Below, in pieces: positions 1 to 6,328 of a stretch of DNA of 30,543 bases (position 1 is the stretch's first letter; every line of letters starts with the position of its first letter). The notes under the pieces are model-generated. The model was given only the letters and a program-made list of their open reading frames with translations. It was not told the DNA's origin and made no database searches. Both the position numbers and the translations under genes were made by a program. This DNA is from a virus. The stretch covers positions 1 to 30,543 of IMG/VR virus record IMGVR_UViG_3300013108_000478; one strand, written 5' to 3'.

Positions 1-887
1 TCCGTTGGAATACCTTTTAATGGTCCATCTTGTAATTTTTCAGCTGCTTTATCTAGTTGATGACGGATCATTCCATATTTATCTTCATTTACTTCTTTAT
101 CCTCAGCTATTTCATCAGCATAATCATCTACATGACCATTTTCTCTCATACCTGGAGCTTTAATCTCACCAAATACTATTTCTTCCAAAGCGTTGGCTAA
201 ATCATCACCATCAATAATACCTTTATCAAAAGAATCTAATTGCATTCTGATTTCTTTTTTCATTTTTAATAGATCATAATCTGCATTTTGCATTTCATCC
301 ATTGGCATATCTTTTTCTTCGTTTTCTTCGTACATTGGTTTTGTTGTTTGAGTTACATTTGATTGTTCTTTACCGCTTTCACTACGTTCAGCATCTACAG
401 CTGATGAATATCCTTTACCTTTAGCACTTGGACTAGCTACTTGATCAATGTTATCAACATTATCTTCACTACCTCCATCTTTACTAAATAAATCTTCCAT
501 AAATCTACCTTTAACAATTTCAAATCGATTATCGCCTCTGAATAAATCCATAGCTAATCTGATATCATTACCTCCAATGCTATAATCATATTCAACATCA
601 ACATGATTAGGATCTCTAGGATCAAAACCAAATTTATAATCATAAACAGTAAATCCTCTTTCTTGCTTATTGCCTCCTGGTACTGCAAATTCTCTGTCTA
701 CAACTTCAAATTCCATATTAACCTTTCCATCACCTGAAGGACCTTGTAATTCTCTAACTACTACTTCTCCTTCTTCCTCTAATTCATCCATTTTATCAAT
801 GATATGTTTAGCTGTAGTTCTTAAAGTACCAATTCGGCCTCCACCTATGTACTCATTTAATATGTCTGATAAGTTATATTTGCTCAT
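1..887 (-). CDS. Acidic hypothetical phage protein, C-terminus outside window
   Basis: Reading from an ATG at 887, the frame stays open for 295 codons to the left edge, so the protein is truncated by the window. It begins MSKYNLSDILNEYIGGG. It is rich in Asp and Glu and has a low-complexity, probably disordered stretch around residues 140-205 (Ser, Asn, Glu, Gln, Met), followed by a helical, acidic C-terminal part. I see no signal peptide, membrane segment or catalytic motif. Its start lies 5 bases after the stop of the two-helix membrane protein upstream, so it is the distal gene of that short run. I do not recognise the family. Coding status is well supported by the long open frame in dense one-strand gene packing. 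Confidence 0.8.
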   Translation of the reverse strand, partial: MSKYNLSDILNEYIGGGRIGTLRTTAKHIIDKMDELEEEGEVVVRELQGPSGDGKVNMEFEVVDREFAVPGGNKQERGFTVYDYKFGFDPRDPNHVDVEYDYSIGGNDIRLAMDLFRGDNRFEIVKGRFMEDLFSKDGGSEDNVDNIDQVASPSAKGKGYSSAVDAERSESGKEQSNVTQTTKPMYEENEEKDMPMDEMQNADYDLLKMKKEIRMQLDSFDKGIIDGDDLANALEEIVFGEIKAPGMRENGHVDDYADEIAEDKEVNEDKYGMIRHQLDKAAEKLQDGPLKGIPT

Positions 888-892
888 TGTTT

Positions 893-1300
893 TTATTTTT
901 TCTTACTAGCGGTTACTTTGCTTTCACCTTTTGTTACTGTAACATCTGTATCTGTAACATCTACTTGCATTGGATCATCTTCTTTATCTGATAATTCCTT
1001 AATTAAGCTCTTAATTATTTCTAATTCAGGTTTTTCTTCTTTTTCAACTGCTCCAACAATGTGTTGTAAAATACCTATCATTGCCATTGCAGCGGTTGAA
1101 ACTAAACCAATAACAGCAGTTAAAGCACCGCCTTCTAGAAATTGAGAACTTACTACACCGATTATTACTAATACTGTAATGTAATTAATAGCATGTTTAC
1201 CTAAATGCTTAGATGCTATTTCTTTAGCTGTGTTTTGAGCTTCAATTTTATTAATCTCAATCTGTGCTAAAATTTCCTCTTTCAATTTTTCTCTACTCAT
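893..1300 (-). CDS. Two-helix membrane protein, holin-like
   Basis: A 135-residue protein with a charged amphipathic N-terminal helix (residues 1-35), two hydrophobic segments (about 38-55 and 58-85) joined by a short FLEGG turn, and a highly charged, Lys-tailed cytoplasmic C-terminus. Two closely spaced helices with charged ends is the topology of class II holins, and a lysozyme-like gene lies 3.3 kb upstream in the same orientation. The size, the very short turn and the long acidic tail also suit a generic phage inner-membrane protein. Holin is a topology-based guess; I see no family signature. The gene starts 3 bases after the stop of the EF-loop membrane protein. Confidence 0.7.
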   Translation of the reverse strand: MSREKLKEEILAQIEINKIEAQNTAKEIASKHLGKHAINYITVLVIIGVVSSQFLEGGALTAVIGLVSTAAMAMIGILQHIVGAVEKEEKPELEIIKSLIKELSDKEDDPMQVDVTDTDVTVTKGESKVTASKKK

Positions 1301-1303
1301 TGA

Positions 1304-1600
1304 TTATTTTTTCTTACGACCTTGTCTTTTTTTACCTTTGACAGCAGCACCAACGTCTCCGATTTGGTTACCTACTTCTTTAGCGGCATCAACAACATCT
1401 TTTAATTCTTTTTTTACGTTTTTGGCTCTTCGTTTTACTTCTTTAACTCCATCTTTAACATCTTCTACTGCGTCTTCGATTTCGTCAGGGATAAAGTCGC
1501 CATCTCTATCATTAATTTTTCCTTTCTTGTAGAAACCGAAATAATAAATTGCTGCTCCGACTGCTACTATTACTACTATAAGACCTATAATTTTTAACAT
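1304..1600 (-). CDS. Single-pass membrane protein with EF-hand-like loop and basic tail
   Basis: A 98-residue protein. Residues 2-23 form one strongly hydrophobic N-terminal helix that could be a signal anchor. Next comes D31-R-D33-G-D35-F-I-P-D39-E-I-E42, whose acidic residues sit at positions 1, 3, 5, 9 and 12 of a 12-residue loop, the spacing of EF-hand or thrombospondin type-3 calcium loops. Residues 43-85 are a long amphipathic, probably coiled-coil helix rich in Lys, Asp and Val, ending in a basic tail (KGKKRQGRKKK). The layout suggests membrane anchoring with a helical rod outside or inside the membrane. Function unknown. The start is preceded by a TATATTTATAAT stretch at about 1637-1645 that may be a promoter element. 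Confidence 0.75.
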   Translation of the reverse strand: MLKIIGLIVVIVAVGAAIYYFGFYKKGKINDRDGDFIPDEIEDAVEDVKDGVKEVKRRAKNVKKELKDVVDAAKEVGNQIGDVGAAVKGKKRQGRKKK

Positions 1601-1650
1601 AATTAATTGTATTGATTAAACTTTTTTTGTTTATTATAAATATATAAAGG

Positions 1651-2028
1651 TTAAGTTAAGTTATATTTTTGTTTCCATTTATCAATGAATGACTTACCAA
1701 CTCCTACTTCTAATATTTCAGCTATTTCAGGTACACCAGGTAACTTTTTAGCTGTTAATACATAGTCAATATTTTTTCTAAATACCTTTATTTTTGTTTT
1801 AGCATTTGAACGATTAGATGTTTTAAATACCATTACAACAGGTGATTTACCATACATTCGCTGTTCAATTTTAGGTTTAGGATACTTAGTAGTATCATTA
1901 TTAACTACTTTCCAACAACCATTTGGGCTTTTATTTCTATCAAAATAATAAACAGTATTACCAGTATCTAGTTTCCATTTATCTAATCTAACTGTTTGTT
2001 CGCTTGGTCTACCTCTATTTTCTGCCAT
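1651..2028 (-). CDS. Hypothetical phage protein
   Basis: A 125-residue basic protein beginning MAENRGRPSEQTVRLDKW. The RGRPS tract resembles an AT-hook core and recurs near the N-terminus of the RadA-like ATPase in this window (RGRPSKK), so DNA contact is possible. The middle is probably beta-rich (NTVYYFDRNKSPNGCWKVV), and the last 30 residues look like two short helices (PEIAEILEVGVGKSF, then KWKQKYNL). I do not recognise a family. The start follows an AAATAGTTAATATG leader with no Shine-Dalgarno sequence; the upstream gene ends 1 base before the start codon. Confidence 0.7.
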   Translation of the reverse strand: MAENRGRPSEQTVRLDKWKLDTGNTVYYFDRNKSPNGCWKVVNNDTTKYPKPKIEQRMYGKSPVVMVFKTSNRSNAKTKIKVFRKNIDYVLTAKKLPGVPEIAEILEVGVGKSFIDKWKQKYNLT

Positions 2029-2029
2029 A

Positions 2030-2356
2030 TTAACTATTTAAAATAAAACTAATAGTTGGTCTGTATGATCTATCATTATCAAACTCAACCTCATAATCAT
2101 CAATACCTTTACATTTATATCCTTTTTTCTTTAAGGTTTCTCTAATTAATTTTTTTTCTTTATTAGACCAATTTTGATTATCATTTTTAGTAAAATACCA
2201 TCCTTGTATTCCATTATAAGTACCTGATCCTAATCTTGGTTGGTCAGTATATTTTATACCACCACCAACTGATTCAGACCAATCAACTTGATAATCAATT
2301 TGAATGCCTACTTTTTCTAATGCTTTAGCTAGCGTTTTAAATTTATTCTTGTTCAT
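2030..2356 (-). CDS. Hypothetical phage protein
   Basis: A 108-residue protein. Its N-terminal helix (NKFKTLAKALEKVGIQI) is followed by a likely beta-rich, Gly- and Tyr-containing core (GSGTYNGIQGWYFTKND), a Lys-rich helix (NKEKKLIRETLKKKG) and a final strand region. There are no Cys pairs, membrane segments or catalytic motifs that I recognise. The start overlaps the last codons of the upstream UVR-like gene by 14 bases, implying translational coupling. Function unknown. Confidence 0.7.
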   Translation of the reverse strand: MNKNKFKTLAKALEKVGIQIDYQVDWSESVGGGIKYTDQPRLGSGTYNGIQGWYFTKNDNQNWSNKEKKLIRETLKKKGYKCKGIDDYEVEFDNDRSYRPTISFILNS

Positions 2357-2603
2357 ATAACCTATTTATTGTTTTCTTTAATATAATAATATCTCTAATA
2401 TTAGCACACTTTTCATATTCTTCTTCTTCAGTAAAATATTCAAGTAAATCTTCAGCTAATTCCATTTCACTTATTGTTGGGTCTGGTATAAAAACCATAT
2501 CTTCTACCTCATCACTATCATTAGGTTCATAAGTAATTTCTTCACCTAATAACATTCTATAACCAACATTCATTGCTTTATCTACTAATTCGTATCCTTC
2601 CAT
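2343..2603 (-). CDS. Small acidic protein with UVR-like motif
   Basis: An 86-residue acidic protein. I choose the ATG at 2603 rather than an in-frame ATG at 2657, because 2603 lies 1 base after the stop of the upstream gene while 2657 would give an 18-codon extension inside it. Residues 62-71 (EYEKCANIRD) sit in a helical, Glu-rich C-terminal half and match the UVR-motif pattern found in UvrB/UvrC and in ClpC-type adaptors (acidic-hydrophobic-Glu-x-Ala-x-x-Arg-Asp). In UvrB that helix pair mediates UvrC contact. A UVR-like protein-protein contact is plausible here; the rest of the protein is unknown. Confidence 0.65.
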   Translation of the reverse strand: MEGYELVDKAMNVGYRMLLGEEITYEPNDSDEVEDMVFIPDPTISEMELAEDLLEYFTEEEEYEKCANIRDIIILKKTINRLYEQE

Positions 2604-2604
2604 A

Positions 2605-2844
2605 TTAAAACGGTAAGGGTTTATCTTCGTCTTTAGATACTGGTTTAGAAATATCATCTAATTTTCTATTACCTAGAGTACCAAATGGTTGCTCAACAAT
2701 ATCTGTTACTTCAGAATCTTGAACATTCATTATTGCATTAATCGAATCATTAACTGCATGTGACTTTTTTCTAGCCATATAATCATTATCAGCATAAACA
2801 TATGCTTCAAATGTAACAACGTATCTATTTTCCTTCTTGCTCAT
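2605..2844 (-). CDS. Hypothetical phage protein
   Basis: A 79-residue protein starting MSKKENRYVVTFEAYVYADND. The first half reads as two beta strands followed by a helix with Ala and His (ARKKSHAVNDSINAIMN). The C-terminal third is polar and probably disordered, ending KPLPF. This layout resembles small phage proteins of unknown role that carry a strand-helix-strand domain, but I recognise no named family. Its start overlaps the 3' end of the SWIM-domain gene by 20 bases. Confidence 0.65.
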   Translation of the reverse strand: MSKKENRYVVTFEAYVYADNDYMARKKSHAVNDSINAIMNVQDSEVTDIVEQPFGTLGNRKLDDISKPVSKDEDKPLPF

Positions 2845-3268
2845 TTCTTAATTTTTTAATGTGTTTACAATTACCAAAACTTCTCCAAGCACCAGGACAA
2901 GTACAAGTATATTTACCTGAATCTGGGTAGAATCTCGTTTTATAAATAGTATCACTTCCTGAAGCCGGAGTTTCTACTACTACAGTTTCAAATTTTCTTT
3001 TAGGTTTTGGTTTAATCCATTCTATATCATTTACAGTAGTACCTTTAACTACTTCTTTCCATAATGGCATTAAATATGTTTTACCATTTAATTCTAGTAT
3101 TGTTGGAGGCATAACAGAATGTGTATATTCATATCTGAATCTCCTAACAAATATAGATGGGCCAAATCCTTTAGGATTAAAACCAAATGCTTCACCATCT
3201 GGCCTATGCATAATTCTAGTCCTAAAATTTCCGTATTTATTTAAATTTTTAAATTCCCAAAGTGCCAT
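2825..3268 (-). CDS. SWIM zinc-finger protein
   Basis: A 147-residue protein whose C-terminus carries C122-x-C124-x9-C134-x-H136, the CxCx(n)CxH pattern of SWIM zinc fingers, with the usual hydrophobic lead-in (GKYTCTCPGAWRSFGNCKH). SWIM domains bind DNA or proteins and are found in bacterial SWI2/SNF2 ATPases, MuDR-type transposases and recombination-associated Shu-type proteins. The first about 90 residues are Pro-, Arg- and Trp-rich and not assigned. No helicase or nuclease domain is attached, so this is a stand-alone SWIM protein. It starts 2 bases after the stop of the 46-codon gene upstream, behind an AAATAGTT leader. Confidence 0.75.
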   Translation of the reverse strand: MALWEFKNLNKYGNFRTRIMHRPDGEAFGFNPKGFGPSIFVRRFRYEYTHSVMPPTILELNGKTYLMPLWKEVVKGTTVNDIEWIKPKPKRKFETVVVETPASGSDTIYKTRFYPDSGKYTCTCPGAWRSFGNCKHIKKLRNEQEGK

Positions 3269-3270
3269 AA

Positions 3271-3411
3271 CTATTTATTTTTAGTTACCATCACATTATC
3301 TCTACCCCATAAAGCAATAGCTTTATTTTCGTACTTATTCATTTCTTCTTGATCATCTGATTTGAAAATTAACTCCATTTTCTCACCATTGTCTACCTTT
3401 AAATATAACAT
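3271..3411 (-). CDS. Small hypothetical protein, first gene after promoter cassette A
   Basis: A 46-codon ORF beginning MLYLKVDNGEKMELIF and ending VMVTKNK. It is the first gene downstream of the repeated promoter cassette at 3409-3486, and its ATG is joined to the same ATAAAGGTT leader that precedes the RadA-like gene. Position, compact junctions on both sides (2 bases to the SWIM gene) and composition support translation. The sequence suggests two strands and a helix. Function unknown. Confidence 0.6.
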   Translation of the reverse strand: MLYLKVDNGEKMELIFKSDDQEEMNKYENKAIALWGRDNVMVTKNK

Positions 3412-3486
3412 AACCTTTATTATTTTTCTTATTTACCCTGTAAATATACGAACCCTCTCTCGGGTAACCAAATTTTCCCGCAGGGA
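3409..3486 (-). repeat. Repeated intergenic hairpin-promoter-leader cassette, copy A
   Basis: This stretch is nearly identical to 8789-8873. Reading the minus strand, both contain a small hairpin, the block AAATTTGGTTACCCG, a GAGAGGGTTCGTATATTTAC block and a leader ending ATAAAGGTTATG. Here the hairpin is TCCC-TGC-GGGA (3476-3486); in copy B it is TTCC-CGC-GGAA. The second pair changes from C-G to T-A on both arms, which preserves pairing. The hairpin follows the dioxygenase stop codon, so it could end the upstream transcript. Copy B has a leader about 7 bases longer. Confidence 0.75.
3441..3471 (-). promoter_or_regulatory. Bacteroidetes-type promoter driving the 3411-to-893 gene run
   Basis: On the minus strand a TTG (3471-3469) is followed after 20 bases by TATATTTA (3448-3441). 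This fits the Bacteroidetes -33 TTG / -7 TAnnTTTG promoter in spacing and in most of the -7 box. The spacer contains an ACCC-GAGAGA-GGGT inverted repeat that could be an operator. The start codon at 3411 lies about 30 bases downstream of the -7 box. The promoter class is an inference from sequence resemblance. Confidence 0.6.
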
Positions 3487-3487
3487 T

Positions 3488-4117
3488 TTAAAATATTTCC
3501 TGATAAAAGCCTTCCCAAGGCATTAACCTACTAGAATAAATACAAGCATACATTGCTCTAATTCTATCAGTTTTATTATAACCAGAACGGTGGTAAGTGT
3601 TTCCATCAAGAGCAATAATATCTCCTGCCTTAGTTTCAACTAAATCCCAATTACCAGTTTCTTTATTTTTCATTTCTAAGGCACCTGATTCTTTTGTTGA
3701 ACTAGTTAGCGCCCACATAAAATTAATAGTTTGAAAATCCCCATTTAAAGCACCTTCAGGATCAGGACCATATTGGTTATCATAATGCTCATCAAATTTT
3801 AATTCTTCATCAGGCATTTTAACTACAACTTGATCATTAAATAAATAAATTTGTTTAGTATCAAATAATGTTGGAACAACTTTACGCATAAAAGGATGTA
3901 AATAACTGGATAATAGTCTTTTTTCTAATTTAGAAGCCATTTCAAGACCCCTCCAGTAAGTACCAGTTCCCCATTCTCTAGGTTTACCTATCTCACTAAT
4001 TTTATCCTTTTTAAGATTAATAGCTAATTTTCTAGTTGTAGCTAAAGTATCTGAGGGTATTATATTTTTAATTAGTAAATAACCTTGTTTATCAAAAACT
4101 TTTTTATTTATTTTCAT
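3488..4117 (-). CDS. PhyH-family 2-oxoglutarate/Fe(II) dioxygenase
   Basis: A 209-residue protein with the double-stranded beta-helix iron site of the phytanoyl-CoA dioxygenase family: H111-Y-D113 as the HxD pair, distal H176 in DGNTYHRSGYN, and Arg185 or Arg187 as candidate 2-oxoglutarate carboxylate binder. The length and the N-terminal FDKQGYLLIKN element (a new-residue helix then strand) are typical of PhyH proteins. These enzymes hydroxylate small molecules or other targets using 2-oxoglutarate and O2; homologues are common in marine T4-like phages with unknown substrate. Its start overlaps a 49-codon gene by 14 bases, and it ends at the hairpin of promoter cassette A, so it is the last gene of its transcript. 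Confidence 0.85.
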   Translation of the reverse strand: MKINKKVFDKQGYLLIKNIIPSDTLATTRKLAINLKKDKISEIGKPREWGTGTYWRGLEMASKLEKRLLSSYLHPFMRKVVPTLFDTKQIYLFNDQVVVKMPDEELKFDEHYDNQYGPDPEGALNGDFQTINFMWALTSSTKESGALEMKNKETGNWDLVETKAGDIIALDGNTYHRSGYNKTDRIRAMYACIYSSRLMPWEGFYQEIF

Positions 4118-4253
4118 CTAAATTTTTCAATCGATGTTTTTGTTTCCTTGTATATGTTTTTTTACTTTTATATACATTAGGTCTAGTAGCATCCCATATT
4201 TCTTGTTGTGTTACTTGTATTGTTTCTAATTTAACAGAATGCTTCTTCATCAT
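4104..4253 (-). CDS. Small basic hypothetical protein
   Basis: A 49-codon ORF from the ATG at 4253 (a second ATG follows immediately at 4250). The N-terminal half (VKLETIQVTQQEIWDATRPN) is a likely strand plus helix; the C-terminal half is very basic (YKSKKTYTRKQKHRLK), suggesting nucleic-acid binding. It overlaps the dioxygenase start by 14 bases and the gene upstream by 23 bases, the packing seen throughout the window. No family recognised. Confidence 0.55.
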   Translation of the reverse strand: MMKKHSVKLETIQVTQQEIWDATRPNVYKSKKTYTRKQKHRLKNLDENK

Positions 4254-4401
4254 TATCTATTTTAGGCTGAATTTCAAGAGATAAAAGTGTACATAATTCT
4301 TTCAGTTTACCTGATTCATGTACAAATATGAAGTCTTCATCAGTCATATTATTAAATAATTGTACAGTACTTATTTGCATGTTTTTATTAATGTTTATCA
4401 T
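4231..4401 (-). CDS. Small acidic hypothetical protein
   Basis: A 56-codon ORF starting MINI and containing TDEDFIFVHESGKLKELCTLL. It is acidic, predicted to be mostly helical, and has no recognised motif. An alternative start is Met8 at 4380. It overlaps the following 49-codon gene by 23 bases. Support comes from gene packing and the absence of any other candidate gene in 4118-4436. Function unknown. Confidence 0.5.
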   Translation of the reverse strand: MININKNMQISTVQLFNNMTDEDFIFVHESGKLKELCTLLSLEIQPKIDNDEEAFC

Positions 4402-4436
4402 TTTAAAGTACTTATAGGATTAAATGTAACCGTGAA

Positions 4437-4562
4437 CTATCTACCTTGTCCTCTATAAGCTTTTTTATATCCATTTTGTCCTCTAGAACTATTTTTGGAG
4501 TGAACCCCAGGTCTTTTAGTTCTTTTAGGTTTGGAATAAGTGCCTAACTGTAATCTTGCCAT
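4437..4562 (-). CDS. Tiny very basic protein (RPGVHSK type)
   Basis: A 41-codon ORF: MARLQLGTYSKPKRTKRPGV at the start and NGYKKAYRGQGR at the end, about one third Lys plus Arg with several Gly and Ser. I have a memory of similar short KRPG-containing proteins in T4-like phages, but cannot name a family. The charge and extended composition suggest binding to DNA, RNA or an acidic protein surface. A TATATTTATGG box lies just upstream of the start (about 4570-4578), so it may have its own short-leader transcript. It ends 35 bases before the next start. Confidence 0.6.
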   Translation of the reverse strand: MARLQLGTYSKPKRTKRPGVHSKNSSRGQNGYKKAYRGQGR

Positions 4563-4585
4563 TGTATTTTACCATAAATATACAA

Positions 4586-5173
4586 TTAAATGATTAAAGT
4601 GTAACCCCCAAATTGCTTCATATAAGAAGTCATTTTGGTACCATACCCATCTTTAAATTCATATCCTTTCCTAAAGAATTTACGAACATTTCCTTGCCCA
4701 GCCAAATGAGCTGCAGCAAGTACTCCTGATTCTGTAATTAATACTCCATGTATTACTTGTCCTTCATATTTGTCAATGAATCGTTTTAATTTTTTCTTAT
4801 TATGTTTTAATAACTCATACATTGCCTGTTCTTGTAATTCAGGGCTATTTAAAAATTCATCTTGAGTTACTTTAAATCCTAATCCCTTAAGAGTTGATTT
4901 ACCAAATTGATATTTACCCATGTAACCATAGCTATTTACTATATCATATCTGTTACCTGATTCTCTAAACCCAATTGCATCTAAAAATTGTTGGTGTGAT
5001 GTTGGTTTAATTTCAATCTTTTCTATTACTAATGGTTCAACTGGTATATTAACTATTTCTTTAATTGGTAAATTTACTAATTGTTCTGCTTTTATGTTTT
5101 TCTTATACGCCTTAAACGCAGTCATAAACAACACTGCTATTAAGCAGATAAATAATCTTAATAAAGTTTTCAT
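4586..5173 (-). CDS. Exported lysozyme-like peptidoglycan hydrolase
   Basis: A 195-residue protein. Residues 1-20 are a Lys/Arg-started hydrophobic segment (a signal peptide or signal-anchor helix), followed by a linker rich in Pro, Val and Ile. The catalytic domain begins near residue 61: FLDAIGFRESGN carries the probable catalytic Glu71 in the E-S-G-N context of lysozyme/transglycosylase folds, followed by GYMGKYQFGKSTLKGLG (84-100) and a helix GVLAAAHLAGQGNV (150-163). These enzymes cut the glycan backbone of peptidoglycan. It could be the endolysin, exported by the host Sec system or released from the membrane, or a virion-associated or superinfection-related hydrolase. The start is 1 base after the stop of the upstream 56-codon gene. 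Confidence 0.8.
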   Translation of the reverse strand: MKTLLRLFICLIAVLFMTAFKAYKKNIKAEQLVNLPIKEIVNIPVEPLVIEKIEIKPTSHQQFLDAIGFRESGNRYDIVNSYGYMGKYQFGKSTLKGLGFKVTQDEFLNSPELQEQAMYELLKHNKKKLKRFIDKYEGQVIHGVLITESGVLAAAHLAGQGNVRKFFRKGYEFKDGYGTKMTSYMKQFGGYTLII

Positions 5174-5174
5174 G

Positions 5175-5345
5175 TTAAAAGTTTTTAAGAAAGTCGCCTT
5201 TAATTGTTTTGGACTTTAGTTGTTGTGCTTTTTCATCATTCTTGAGCATTTTATCTGTTAATCGCTCTAAATGTTTGCTTTTTTGTTTATCATAATCTTG
5301 AGTTATCTTATGATGTTTTTTATTTAATGATTTAATTTTTCTCAT
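5175..5345 (-). CDS. Small basic coiled-coil protein
   Basis: A 56-codon ORF beginning MRKIKSLNKKHHKITQDYDK. It is dominated by Lys, Asp, Gln and Leu with no Pro and only one Gly, so a single long charged helix or coiled coil is likely. The start overlaps the stop of the HNH-like gene by 4 bases, and the stop is 1 base before the lysozyme start, so it sits tightly between the two. Function unknown; a helper of the neighbouring hydrolase is possible but not shown. Confidence 0.55.
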   Translation of the reverse strand: MRKIKSLNKKHHKITQDYDKQKSKHLERLTDKMLKNDEKAQQLKSKTIKGDFLKNF

Positions 5346-5962
5346 ATTCTACTTACATATTGGTTAGGGTCATCAGATTCATCATCATCTAGTCCTAATT
5401 CCTTTAAGCGTTGTAAATGGTAGTCATCTACCTCCCACTCCACTTTTTCAGACGTTCCATAATGCTCCTGCTTACTTTCAATCTGCTTAATATCTTTAGA
5501 ATTAAAAATGTCCCCAACTGTTAAAAAATAGTGATTATAGCATAACAATTCAATGTTATCTAAGCTATAGTTATTGGAATTATTATCTTTGAAGTGCAAC
5601 AATAGTGGTACTTTATAATCAAGTACTCTTCGTTCTTTAAATTTACATACAGAACATTCCTCTAATAAATATCCCTGTTCTATAAGAGCATACTTAAGTT
5701 TAGCAGGAGAAAATGAATTTGAATCAATTCTACCTTCAATTATTTCAAGCATGTGAGGCATCTTTTTAGGTCCTCTCAAAAATTTGGGAATACCTTTACC
5801 AGCTTGGTTTTTATGTTGCTCAAACAAGTTATACATTTTAGCATACTTCTTATAATGTTGATAAGAAACATGCAAGTATCTAGCAGCAGCCATATTTGAT
5901 TTGGTTACGCCTTGAGCTGCTACTATCTGTTCCTTGCTTAAGAATTTCTTCTTATTCGCCAT
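5342..5962 (-). CDS. HNH-type endonuclease-like protein with N-terminal helix-turn-helix
   Basis: A 206-residue protein. Residues 10-45 (EQIVAAQGVTKSNMAAARYL, then HVSYQHYKKYAK) look like a helix-turn-helix. Residues 100-150 resemble an HNH zinc-finger nuclease: C103-x2-C106, then LLLHFKDNNSNN (H123), LDNIELLC (N136, C141) and H144. In canonical HNH domains the first motif is often HH and the last CxxCH; here they read HF and CYNH, so activity may be altered or lost. The acidic tail (residues 165-206) is unassigned. In T4-like phages such genes are often free-standing homing endonucleases or helpers of packaging. It overlaps the zinc-finger gene upstream by 11 bases. Confidence 0.7.
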   Translation of the reverse strand: MANKKKFLSKEQIVAAQGVTKSNMAAARYLHVSYQHYKKYAKMYNLFEQHKNQAGKGIPKFLRGPKKMPHMLEIIEGRIDSNSFSPAKLKYALIEQGYLLEECSVCKFKERRVLDYKVPLLLHFKDNNSNNYSLDNIELLCYNHYFLTVGDIFNSKDIKQIESKQEHYGTSEKVEWEVDDYHLQRLKELGLDDDESDDPNQYVSRI

Positions 5963-6293
5963 CTGTATTTTTTATAACCATGGGGCCGATCAGATTTCTA
6001 TCTTCATCCATGTTTTGCATTTCGGCCTTACCTGTTTTAGGGAGATCTTTTAATGCTTTCTCATTACGCTGATAAGCTTCAAATTGTGAATCATCCATAA
6101 TTACAGTTTCAATCCAAGTATGATCACCTTCACCCATCATAACAGGGATTCCGTGTTTCTTACCTTGGCCTTTACCATTTTCAGAACAAGTAATACAATA
6201 ATCATATCCATACTGCAATAATCTTAATTCTGGCATTGGCTCGCCACAACTTTTACAAGGTATCATTTTTAGTTTCATATTGGGTTTTTTCAT
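5952..6293 (-). CDS. C4 zinc-finger protein (DksA/TraR-like finger)
   Basis: I start this gene at the ATG at 6293 (113 residues). An in-frame ATG at 6305 lies inside a TATATTTATG promoter-like box, which argues against it. Near the N-terminus C13-x2-C16-x16-C33-x2-C36 (IPCKSCGEPMP and YDYCITCSE) forms a C4 zinc finger similar in spacing to DksA/TraR fingers. The body contains GEGDHTWIETVIMDD and an acidic, Met-rich tail. DksA-type proteins act in the RNA-polymerase secondary channel, but the paired acidic coiled-coil tip is not evident, so a different zinc-binding role is equally possible. The 3' end overlaps the HNH-like start by 11 bases. Confidence 0.65.
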   Translation of the reverse strand: MKKPNMKLKMIPCKSCGEPMPELRLLQYGYDYCITCSENGKGQGKKHGIPVMMGEGDHTWIETVIMDDSQFEAYQRNEKALKDLPKTGKAEMQNMDEDRNLIGPMVIKNTDGE

Positions 6294-6328
6294 AGTCTGT
6301 AACATAAATATATTAATTTAATTTAAAT

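Noticed and set aside
670-909. Plus-strand ORF opposite the first gene, and similar ones at 918-1145, 1338-1532, 8048-8260, 16667-16933, 20926-21174, 21249-21578, 24011-24334, 25971-26174, 26474-26905, 26940-27137 and 29994-30176
   Set aside because: All lie antisense to well-supported minus-strand genes; their products are Ser/Phe/Leu-rich low-information sequences without motifs, and no plus-strand promoter or operon pattern exists.
2604-2657. Upstream ATG extending the UVR-like protein by 18 residues
   Set aside because: It would overlap the preceding gene by 53 bases, while the ATG at 2603 sits 1 base after that gene's stop.
3476-3486. Cassette hairpins as standard rho-independent terminators
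   Set aside because: Stems are only four base pairs and the following tract is AAATTT rather than a T-run, so I report them as conserved hairpins, with termination only a possibility.
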